From contig NZ_NFLQ01000006.1 of NCBI RefSeq assembly GCF_002160985.1, positions 96,742-160,741 on the forward strand: DNA of 64,000 bases, in the 5' to 3' direction. Below, one piece after another: positions 43,200 to 50,026 of this stretch. The position numbers were made by a program, and so were the translations under genes. The notes beneath the pieces are model-generated. The model was not told the DNA's origin. It ran no database searches and was given only the letters and a program-made list of their open reading frames with translations. Position 1 is the stretch's first letter, and every line of letters begins with the position of its first letter. The DNA is from Lachnoclostridium sp. An118. Lineage in GTDB: Bacteria; Bacillota; Clostridia; Lachnospirales; Lachnospiraceae.

Positions 43200-43784
43200 C
43201 TAAAGCTGTATGAGCACCCTGGAGCGGAGGATTCCCATGAGGAGCTCCTTGGCCTCCCTCTGCAGCTTCTCCACAGGGATCTTCTCAGCATGTCCCTCAT
43301 TGATAAAGCCGATGACGCCGTAGCACAGGAACCCGGCGATCCTTTTCGGCGAGTAGCGCAGACGGCTCCGGCTCTCCATCCGCTTTGTGTGCTGCTCCAC
43401 TGTCTCCAGGACGATGCTGTAGAAGGCAAATGCCAGGTACGGGTTCTTGTCAGGCGCTGTATAGTGAAAAAAGTCAAAACGGCTGTAGTACAGCTCCATG
43501 ATGGCGTCCAGGATGTTACAGTAGCTGAGCACTTCGTCCCTCTGGGGATTGTTCTCCCGCTGCTTTCTCTCATAGTCCTCCGTGCCCAGGAGCACCATAT
43601 CCTGAAAGATCTCGTCCACCAGCGCGTACTTGTCGCTGTAGTGGGAGTAGAAGGTAATGCGGCTTATTTCCGCCCTGGCACACAGTTCCGTGATGGAGAT
43701 CTGCTCAAAGGGCTGCTCCGGGAGCATGGATATGAGCGTATTTTTCAGATTTCTCTTTGTCTTTGTGATGCGTCTGTCTTCCAT
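43200..43784 (-). CDS. TetR/AcrR family transcriptional regulator
   Basis: A 194-residue regulator. N-terminal HTH: RRITKTKRNLKNTLISMLPEQPFEQISITELCARAEISRITFYSHYSDKYALVDEI (about 3-58), followed by an all-helical ligand domain of the TetR_C_7-like type. The effector is unknown. The start is taken as ATG 43784; ATG 43793 sits only 2 nt from AGGAG. It is divergent from the DegV gene, and a perfect 24-bp palindrome in the shared promoter is the likely operator. Confidence 0.92.
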   Translation of the reverse strand: MEDRRITKTKRNLKNTLISMLPEQPFEQISITELCARAEISRITFYSHYSDKYALVDEIFQDMVLLGTEDYERKQRENNPQRDEVLSYCNILDAIMELYYSRFDFFHYTAPDKNPYLAFAFYSIVLETVEQHTKRMESRSRLRYSPKRIAGFLCYGVIGFINEGHAEKIPVEKLQREAKELLMGILRSRVLIQL

Positions 43785-43839
43785 GGCATACATTTCTCCT
43801 AAACTGTATAAATAACTGACAAATCCGGATGGTCTGTCA

Positions 43840-43868
43840 TTGAGTTTTCATTTTTGTTCTGCTATAAT
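43840..43868 (+). promoter_or_regulatory. SigA promoter of the DegV gene
   Basis: TTGAGT (43840-43845), 17 bp, TATAAT (43863-43868). Confidence 0.75.
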
Positions 43869-43890
43869 ATTTTAACATCTGTTAAAATAT
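43867..43890. promoter_or_regulatory. TetR-type operator palindrome
   Basis: ATATTTTAACA and TGTTAAAATAT, perfect 11-bp arms with a 2-bp centre, overlapping the last two bases of the DegV -10 box and the transcription start. Confidence 0.75.
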
Positions 43891-43951
43891 CGGTCAATGT
43901 GTAAGATATTTTGTGTTTTGAGCCATATTAAGAACTGTAAAGGAGAGTACT

Positions 43952-44830
43952 ATGTCAGACATTGCTATTATGACGGACAGCAACTGCGGGATCATGCCGG
44001 GCTGCGAGCCCTGTCCCGACATCCACATCATACCCATGCCTGTCCTGATAGATGGTGAGACTTTTTATGAGGGAAAGAGCATTACTGCCGACAGCTTTTA
44101 CAGGCAGCTCGCCTCCGACGCCGCTGTCAGCACCTCTCTCCCCTCCCCCGGAGACGTGATGGACATGTGGACCTCCCTCCTGCGGGATTACCGGGAGGTG
44201 GTGTACATCCCTATGTCCAGCGGGCTTTCGACCTCCTGCGCCAGCGCTCTGGCACTGGCCTCCGACGGGGACTTTGGGGGGCGTGTCCACGTGGTGGACA
44301 ACCACCGTATCTCCGTCACCCAGACCCAGTCTGTGCTGGACGCCTGCGCCCTCGCCGAGGAGGGGAAGACGGGGCGCCAGATCAAAGAGCAGCTGGAAAG
44401 GGAGGCGCTGGATGCCAGCATCTACATTGCCGTGGATACTCTGAAATATCTGAAGCGCGGCGGGCGCATCACGCCTGCCGCCGCCGCGGTGGGCACAGTG
44501 CTGAATTTAAAGCCCGTCCTCACGATCCAGGGGGACAAGCTGGACGCCTTTGCGAAGGTCCGGGGCATGAAGGCCGCCTTCCGGACCATGTGCAAAGCGG
44601 TAAAGAAGGATATAGACACTCGCTTTTCCCACTTAAAGGACGAGGGAGTCCTGAAGCTGGGCATGGCCGAGACGGCTATGAGCGAGGAGGAATTTCTCTC
44701 CTGGTGGGAAAAGTACCAGGAATTTTTCCCGGACATGGAGATCGTCCACTATCCCCTCACCATGAGCATCGGCTGCCACACGGGAGCGGGCGCTCTGGGA
44801 GTGGGCGTATTCCGGGTACACCGGCCCTAG
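43952..44830 (+). CDS. DegV family fatty-acid-binding protein (FakB-like)
   Basis: A 292-residue DegV protein. MSDIAIMTDSNCGI at the N terminus, FYRQLASDAAVSTSLPSPGDV, the YIPMSSGLSTSC loop (near 90-100, fatty acid head-group contact in FakB structures) and ISVTQTQSVLDACALAEEG are visible. FakB proteins present fatty acids to FakA, which is encoded at 6918-8603. It is under the TetR operator described above and its stop overlaps the convergent phosphoesterase gene by 4 nt. Confidence 0.93.
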   Translation: MSDIAIMTDSNCGIMPGCEPCPDIHIIPMPVLIDGETFYEGKSITADSFYRQLASDAAVSTSLPSPGDVMDMWTSLLRDYREVVYIPMSSGLSTSCASALALASDGDFGGRVHVVDNHRISVTQTQSVLDACALAEEGKTGRQIKEQLEREALDASIYIAVDTLKYLKRGGRITPAAAAVGTVLNLKPVLTIQGDKLDAFAKVRGMKAAFRTMCKAVKKDIDTRFSHLKDEGVLKLGMAETAMSEEEFLSWWEKYQEFFPDMEIVHYPLTMSIGCHTGAGALGVGVFRVHRP

Positions 44831-45702
44831 CCCTGTTTTCCGACAAAAGTGAGACTGACAAGCTCAGCCATATTGTAGAGACGGACATTGACTGTGTGGG
44901 TCCCAAGTCCCCGGCTGACCACACAGCTTTGTCCGTCTTTTCCTTTGTACATATCCCCCGAGTAGCGGGGGAAAAGCTGCATCTGCGGGGTGATGACTCC
45001 CCCCACAAGGGGCAGGCGCACCACACCCCCGTGAAGGTGGCCGGACAGGACAAGGTCCGCCCCCCATTCCCAGTAGACATCCATGTAGGCCGGATTGTGG
45101 GCCATAAGGATACGGTACGTATCCCCGGACCGCTCCCCGACCCGCTCCTCTATCTCCTCCACCTGCAGCTCCTCTCTCCCCAAATGGCTGTAGCAGGAAA
45201 GAGGGAGCTCAAGGCCTGTGATAGCTGCCTGGAAGCCCTCCTTCTGAAACAGACAGGTCTTATTTTCCAGGACACGGATGCCCGCCTCCAGAAGGGCGTG
45301 CCGGTATCTCTCATATCTGTCGCCGTACTGCCTGCAATTCTCCTTCATCTTCTGCTCGTGGTTGCCGTTGGCGGCATAGACAGGAGCAGCGGACGCAAGC
45401 CGCCTCATGAGGGCCAGGGCCGTCCTGTCCGTCTCCGGCTGTGTCCGCGTCAGCATGTCGCCGCCTGTCAGGATACAGTCCGGTCTCTCCTGCTCCACCT
45501 TCTCCATCAGCCTCCTGTTCTCCTTCCCGTATTCCTTTCCGTGAAGATCCGAGAGGAAGAGGACCCTTATCTTCCTTCCTTTCTCCAGCCCCGGCAGCAC
45601 CTTCCTGTAGCGCCTCACCCGGAAGCCGGACAGCTCTCTTGCCATCTCACCGGCGCACACGACAGCGGATGTGCCCAGCAGTGCGAGCGGCTTCTTCCAC
45701 AT
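44827..45702 (-). CDS. Calcineurin-like metallophosphoesterase (YkuE-like)
   Basis: A 291-residue phosphoesterase with a weak N-terminal hydrophobic helix (about 4-18) that may anchor it. The dimetal motifs are complete: LSDLHGKEYG (DxH), TGGDML, NGNHE, the MAHNP histidine and SGHLHGG. Substrate unknown; YkuE-type members act at the membrane surface. SigA promoter at 45753-45781. Confidence 0.9.
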   Translation of the reverse strand: MWKKPLALLGTSAVVCAGEMARELSGFRVRRYRKVLPGLEKGRKIRVLFLSDLHGKEYGKENRRLMEKVEQERPDCILTGGDMLTRTQPETDRTALALMRRLASAAPVYAANGNHEQKMKENCRQYGDRYERYRHALLEAGIRVLENKTCLFQKEGFQAAITGLELPLSCYSHLGREELQVEEIEERVGERSGDTYRILMAHNPAYMDVYWEWGADLVLSGHLHGGVVRLPLVGGVITPQMQLFPRYSGDMYKGKDGQSCVVSRGLGTHTVNVRLYNMAELVSLTFVGKQG

Positions 45703-45752
45703 TTCAAGCTCCTCCTTATCTGTCTGCCCTCCTCCGGGCAGTTCTGGTAATG

Positions 45753-45781
45753 ATTATATAATCTGTCCTGCTGTTTTGCAA
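45753..45781 (-). promoter_or_regulatory. SigA promoter of the metallophosphoesterase gene
   Basis: Minus strand TTGCAA (45776-45781), 17 bp, TATAAT (45753-45758), 50 nt upstream. Confidence 0.65.
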
Positions 45782-45806
45782 CTTCCCGATTCCTTTTTTC
45801 CCGCAC

Positions 45807-47033
45807 CTATGCCGGGAAGAACATCGCAAGGGTCTGCTCCAGGCTGCTCAGGAGGGTAGCTCCCGGCACATTTTCCGCCGCCACAATGTCCGCTCTGCCG
45901 ATTTCGGCACCGTCCAGGGTGTAGACCACGCTCCCCGCTTTATCTCCCGCCCTGACAGGTGCTTTCAGCTCCTCCTCCACCTGATACTCCTTCTCAATAG
46001 CTGTCAGGTCCGCGCCTTCCGTGTCCACGTACCGGAAGGGCTCCTTCTGCCTCACGGCCGTCTGCCTCTTCTGCCCCCCTCTGACCTTCACAGGCTCCAG
46101 CCTCTGGATGCCCTCATCCACATACTTCACGCATTTTCCAAAGCCGTAGTCCAGAAGGGATGCCGCGTCCTGGAACCGCTGCTTTGATGTCTCCGCCCCC
46201 ATGACCACCGCGATCATCTCCATCTGGTTCTTCTCGGCCGTGGCGGTCACACAGAAGCCCGCGTCGTCTGTGGACCCGGTCTTCAGTCCCGTGGCGCCGG
46301 CATACTGGCGGACCAGCTTGTTGGTGTTTGCCAGCGTGAAGGTGGTGCTCCCTCTGGCTGTGGTGTGGGTAATGTCCTCCATCCAGATGCAGGCGTAATC
46401 CCGTACCTGGGGGTATGTACGGATCAGCTCCCGGGACATGGTACCTATGTCTCTCGCGGTCGTCAGGTGCCCCTCCGCATCCAGGCCGTTGCAGTTGACA
46501 AAGGTAGTATTTTCCATTCCAAGCCCCGCTGCCCTCTCGTTCATGTGCCTCACAAACTCCTCCTCACTGCCCCAGATGTGCTCAGCCATGGCCACGCAGG
46601 CGTCGTTTGCACTGGCCACGGCAATGCATTTGAGCAGGGTGTCCACAGTCTGCACCTCCCCCGGCTCCAGGAAGACCTGGGAGCCGCCCATGGAGGCAGC
46701 GTACTCGGACACGGTCACCTGGTCTGTCAGGGCAGTCCTCCCCTCCGCCAGGGCGTCAAAGATGAGAAGAAGCGTCATCACCTTTGTCACGCTGGCAGGG
46801 GGACGTCTTTCATCCGCGTTTTTCTCGTAGACCATCTTCCCCGTGGATGCCTCCGCAAGAAAAACAGAAGGGGCCTCCACCTGCGGACCGTCTGTGGCGG
46901 CAGTCTCCCCGCTGTCTGTCCCGCCGGACTCCTCCTGACCGCTTTCCTCCCGGCCGGCCTGGGGTGCCGCCCTGAGCGCGGCCGGCTCCAGGAGCAGCAC
47001 CACGCACAGGAGGACCGTCAAAAATCGCTTCAT
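45807..47033 (-). CDS. D-alanyl-D-alanine carboxypeptidase (second DacF-like copy)
   Basis: A 408-residue secreted S11 peptidase. Signal sequence MKRFLTVLLCVVLLLEPAALRAA, a Ser/Gly/Glu-rich linker (about 25-50), SxxK as SVTK, SxN as SAN (IAVASANDACVAMAEH), KTG in GLKTGSTDDAG and a PBP5_C domain. Start 47033 follows AGGAGAG by 8 nt. Together with the gene at 40419-41705 the window encodes two such enzymes; one may be sporulation-specific (DacF/DacB), but the sequence does not say which. Confidence 0.93.
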   Translation of the reverse strand: MKRFLTVLLCVVLLLEPAALRAAPQAGREESGQEESGGTDSGETAATDGPQVEAPSVFLAEASTGKMVYEKNADERRPPASVTKVMTLLLIFDALAEGRTALTDQVTVSEYAASMGGSQVFLEPGEVQTVDTLLKCIAVASANDACVAMAEHIWGSEEEFVRHMNERAAGLGMENTTFVNCNGLDAEGHLTTARDIGTMSRELIRTYPQVRDYACIWMEDITHTTARGSTTFTLANTNKLVRQYAGATGLKTGSTDDAGFCVTATAEKNQMEMIAVVMGAETSKQRFQDAASLLDYGFGKCVKYVDEGIQRLEPVKVRGGQKRQTAVRQKEPFRYVDTEGADLTAIEKEYQVEEELKAPVRAGDKAGSVVYTLDGAEIGRADIVAAENVPGATLLSSLEQTLAMFFPA

Positions 47034-47129
47034 ATGCCCATCTCTCCTCGCATACATCGTCTGTTACTAATATATTTCTCTTTTGTCCACTTATTCTATT
47101 TTTTGCTCTCAGACCGGCCTGTGTCCAGG

Positions 47130-47158
47130 TTGTCAATCTCGTCCCGCTGTGTTAAAAT
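47130..47158 (+). promoter_or_regulatory. SigA promoter of the DUF4317 gene
   Basis: TTGTCA (47130-47135), 17 bp, TAAAAT (47153-47158), 80 nt before the gene. Confidence 0.55.
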
Positions 47159-47237
47159 GTGTGTTCCGGGATTCCTCCCTTCCAGGGTGGGCCCGGCTGG
47201 ACCATATCAGAAAATCAGTCAGGAAAAGAGGTATTTT

Positions 47238-48419
47238 ATGAATAAAAAAGAAGTCCTGGAGATCAGGAAACAGTTCTCCCCGCAGAACTGCGCCATCACC
47301 CGCATCTGCGGCTGTTATGTGGACGGAGAAAAGGAAAAAAAGCTGGAATTCAAAGAGGCCTTCCTCTCCCTCCCCGAGGAGGAGGAATACAAGTATTTCG
47401 ATCTGTTTAAGCGGACCCTGTCCGGCACCGTGGGGAAAAACCTCCTCAATATGAGCTTCCCTCTGGAGGAGGAACAAAAAGGCGGTGCCCAGGAGCAGCT
47501 GATGCAGCTCAGGGACAGCCGTCTCACGGATGACATGCTCGTGTCTGAGTTTTATGATAAGGTGATCGAGCACTACGACTTTGGAGAGCACTATCTCATC
47601 CTTCTCATCCACGCCGCCTATGACGTGCCCGGAAAGGCCTCCGACGGGATGGAGATGTACGATGCCTCCGACACAGTCTATGAGCACATTCTGTGCAGCA
47701 TCTGCCCCGTCTCTCTGTCCAAGGCGGGCCTGTGCTACAACGCGGAGCACAACAGCATTGAGGACCGGATACGTGACTGGATCGTAACTGACCCGATCAA
47801 CGGTTTTCTCTTCCCCGCTTTCAATGACAGGTCAAGCGATGTTCACAGCCTCCTCTACTACTCCAAGAAACCGGAGGAGCTCCAGGAGGTCTTTCTCACC
47901 CAGGTCCTGGGCTGCAGCCAGGTCTTAAGCGCGGGCACCCAGAAGGAATCCTTCCAGGCTATGATCGCGGACACGCTGGGAGAGGACTGCCCTTACAGCG
48001 TGATACGCAATATCCACGAGAACCTGAACACCCTGATCGAGGAGAACCGGGAGGAGCCGGAGCCGCTGGAGCTGGGCAAGCCTGAGGTCAGACGGCTCTT
48101 CTCCCTGAGCGGTGTGCCAGAGGAGAACCTGGAGGACTTTGACCGGGAATTCGATGAGACGGTGGGCGAAAAGGCCTCTCTTCTGGCCTCCAACATCGCC
48201 AGCACAAAGAAATTTAACATCAAGACTCCGGACATTGTCATCAATGTCAATCCGGACCGCACCGACCTGGTGGACGTAAGAGTGGTGGATGGGCGGAAAT
48301 GCCTTGTGATCCCCGTGGACGACCAGGTGGAGGTCAACGGCATCGAAGTGAGGATGGACCCGGAGACAGGGGCTGAGGGACAGCCCTTGCAGCCTCTGTC
48401 CGCGGGTCCCAGGCTTTAA
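47238..48419 (+). CDS. DUF4317 family protein
   Basis: A 393-residue soluble acidic protein starting MNKKEVLEIRKQFSPQNCAITRICGCYVDGEKEK, the fixed N terminus of the DUF4317 family of Clostridia. Function unknown. AGAGGT 5 nt before the ATG and the family N terminus set the start at 47238; the open frame extends back to 46365 only as antisense of the carboxypeptidase gene. Its stop overlaps the convergent prolyl-tRNA editing gene by 4 nt. Confidence 0.9.
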   Translation: MNKKEVLEIRKQFSPQNCAITRICGCYVDGEKEKKLEFKEAFLSLPEEEEYKYFDLFKRTLSGTVGKNLLNMSFPLEEEQKGGAQEQLMQLRDSRLTDDMLVSEFYDKVIEHYDFGEHYLILLIHAAYDVPGKASDGMEMYDASDTVYEHILCSICPVSLSKAGLCYNAEHNSIEDRIRDWIVTDPINGFLFPAFNDRSSDVHSLLYYSKKPEELQEVFLTQVLGCSQVLSAGTQKESFQAMIADTLGEDCPYSVIRNIHENLNTLIEENREEPEPLELGKPEVRRLFSLSGVPEENLEDFDREFDETVGEKASLLASNIASTKKFNIKTPDIVINVNPDRTDLVDVRVVDGRKCLVIPVDDQVEVNGIEVRMDPETGAEGQPLQPLSAGPRL

Positions 48420-48958
48420 AGCTCCACGATCCTGGGTCTGTGGTGGGTGTAGGGCAGGAACTTCTTCAGAAGGTCCTGGGTCTTAAATTTCAGATGGGTG
48501 GTGTTGATGCCCGTGTTGCAGACAAACCACTCCGCCTGGGCCACCTCCTTGTCGATGATGAGCTGTACATAGTCATCCTCATCGTTCAGAAGACCTACGA
48601 CACTGGCGGAGCCGGGGGTACAGCCGATATGCTTCACCATCAGCTCCGGCGGCGCGAAGGACATGTGGGACACTCCCAGCTTCCTGCTGAAGGAGGCTGT
48701 GTCAAAGGGCTTGTCATCGGGCATGAGGAGAAGGAAAAAGGAGGTCTTCTTCTGGTTGCAGAGAAAGACATCCTTCCGGACCGGCGCCTGCAGCACCTCT
48801 CCTATCTCCGCGCACTCCTCCATGGACGAGGCCGGGTCGTTGTCCACCCGCTCGTAGGAAATGCCCAGCTTTTTGAAGACCCTGTAGACCTCCTGCTCAA
48901 GGGAGACTCTCTCCGACACATTCTCCGGAGGGGTGTTTGTGATCTCACTGATATACAT
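48416..48958 (-). CDS. proX: Prolyl-tRNA editing protein (ProX/YbaK-like deacylase)
   Basis: A 180-residue trans-editing domain that hydrolyses mischarged Ala- or Cys-tRNA(Pro). Features: DNDPASSMEECAEIGEVLQAPVRKDVFLCN, the KKTSFFLLLMPDDKPFD core with the conserved Lys, and GCTPGSASVVGLLNDED. This layout is that of the PrdX/ProXp-ala branch seen in Clostridia. The promoter shares a palindrome with the divergent maf region. Confidence 0.9.
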   Translation of the reverse strand: MYISEITNTPPENVSERVSLEQEVYRVFKKLGISYERVDNDPASSMEECAEIGEVLQAPVRKDVFLCNQKKTSFFLLLMPDDKPFDTASFSRKLGVSHMSFAPPELMVKHIGCTPGSASVVGLLNDEDDYVQLIIDKEVAQAEWFVCNTGINTTHLKFKTQDLLKKFLPYTHHRPRIVEL

Positions 48959-48988
48959 AGGGTTCTTTCCTCCATTTCATTTTTGTCT

Positions 48989-49028
48989 TATAATAGCTAT
49001 TATAGTGCACCGGCCCCTTCCCGCGCAA
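48989..49028 (-). promoter_or_regulatory. Promoter of proX with symmetric -10 palindrome
   Basis: TATAATAGCTATTATA (48989-49004) is a perfect 16-bp palindrome holding TATAAT on both strands. On the minus strand TTGCGC (49023-49028) lies 18 bp upstream. Confidence 0.5.
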
Positions 49029-49090
49029 GCGAAAGACAGGTTTTTGCCGTGCCGGCCACTGGAAATATCATTGAAAGGATGTGATCTTAA

Positions 49091-49687
49091 GTGAAATATA
49101 TACTTGCCTCCGCCTCTCCCAGGAGAAAAGAGCTCCTGGCCCAGGCCGGATATGACTTTGAGGTGTGGCCCTCCGGGGCGGAAGAAAAGAGCGGCGGAAC
49201 GTCTCCTGCCGAGATCGTGGAAGAGCTTGCGGCTCTGAAGGCGCAGGATATCTTTGACAGGTGCCTGCCCTCCCGCCAGGAGGACTTCACCGTCATCGGG
49301 GCAGACACGGTCGTTGCCTACAATGGTGAGATACTGGGGAAGCCGGCCGATGAGGGCGAGGCGCTGGACATGCTCGCCATGCTGGCTGACCGGACCCATC
49401 AGGTCTGCACAGGCGTGTGTCTCATCGTGTGGAGGGGCGGGCAGAAATATGTGCGCACCTTCCACGAATGTACACAGGTCACCTTCTATCCCGTGACCAG
49501 GGAGGAGCTGCTCGCCTACGTCCGGACCGGCGATCCTCTGGACAAGGCGGGAGCCTACGGGATACAGGGCCCCTTTGCCGTGCATGTGAAGGAGATCCGG
49601 GGAGACTACAATAATGTAGTGGGGCTTCCCATTGCCAGGCTGTACCACGAGCTGAGAGCGATGGAAGACAGATGGGAACGTATATAA
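49091..49687 (+). CDS. maf: Maf family nucleoside triphosphate pyrophosphatase
   Basis: A 198-residue Maf protein that hydrolyses non-canonical or dTTP/UTP nucleotides. ILASASPRRKELLAQAGYDF at the N terminus, GADTVVAYNGEILGKP, and the KAGAYGIQGPFAVHVKEIRGDYNNVVGLP block are all intact. The start codon is GTG, with AAAGGATGTGA upstream. A bidirectional terminator follows. Confidence 0.94.
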   Translation: MKYILASASPRRKELLAQAGYDFEVWPSGAEEKSGGTSPAEIVEELAALKAQDIFDRCLPSRQEDFTVIGADTVVAYNGEILGKPADEGEALDMLAMLADRTHQVCTGVCLIVWRGGQKYVRTFHECTQVTFYPVTREELLAYVRTGDPLDKAGAYGIQGPFAVHVKEIRGDYNNVVGLPIARLYHELRAMEDRWERI

Positions 49688-49690
49688 AAA

Positions 49691-49714
49691 GATGACACGC
49701 ACATGCGTGTCATC
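49691..49714. terminator. Bidirectional terminator between maf and rpsU
   Basis: Perfect stem GATGACACGC-ACAT-GCGTGTCATC, with CTTATTTT downstream on the plus strand and TTTTTATAT on the minus strand. Confidence 0.85.
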
Positions 49715-49727
49715 CTTATTTTGCACA

Positions 49728-49904
49728 TTAGTTATATTTACGTTTTCTAGCAGCTTCGGATTTCTTTTTGCGTCTTACGCTCGGTTTCTCGTAATGCTCT
49801 CTTTTCCGAATTTCCTGCTGAATACCAGCCTTTGCGCAGCTTCTTTTGAATCTGCGTAAAGCGCTGTCCAACGTCTCGTTTTCTTTAACGATTACATTTG
49901 ACAT
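49728..49904 (-). CDS. rpsU: 30S ribosomal protein S21
   Basis: A 58-residue basic protein: [20 protein letters not shown], then [36 protein letters not shown], the complete bS21 sequence pattern. It binds the 30S platform near the anti-Shine-Dalgarno region. The ATG at 49904 is preceded by GGAGGTTAGGTGTGAGACT; promoter at 49984-50011, own terminator. Confidence 0.97.
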   Translation of the reverse strand: MSNVIVKENETLDSALRRFKRSCAKAGIQQEIRKREHYEKPSVRRKKKSEAARKRKYN

Positions 49905-49983
49905 AGTCTCACACCTAACCTCCCCTCCAGCCCTATATTGTGCATCATACGACTGTTCGGGTATATTTATTGCACTACATTAG

Positions 49984-50011
49984 ATTATAGCACATTTTTC
50001 CTGCACGTCAA
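49984..50011 (-). promoter_or_regulatory. SigA promoter of rpsU
   Basis: Minus strand TTGACG (50006-50011), 16 bp, TATAAT (49984-49989), 80 nt before rpsU. Confidence 0.7.
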
Positions 50012-50026
50012 TCATTTTTTTGCTTT

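Noticed and set aside
44167..45750. A 527-codon open frame on the plus strand
   Set aside because: It crosses the DegV gene out of frame and runs antisense to the phosphoesterase; neither part resembles a protein family.
46365..47237. N-terminal extension of the DUF4317 frame
   Set aside because: This part is antisense to the carboxypeptidase gene; the family N terminus, ribosome-binding site and promoter all place the start at 47238.
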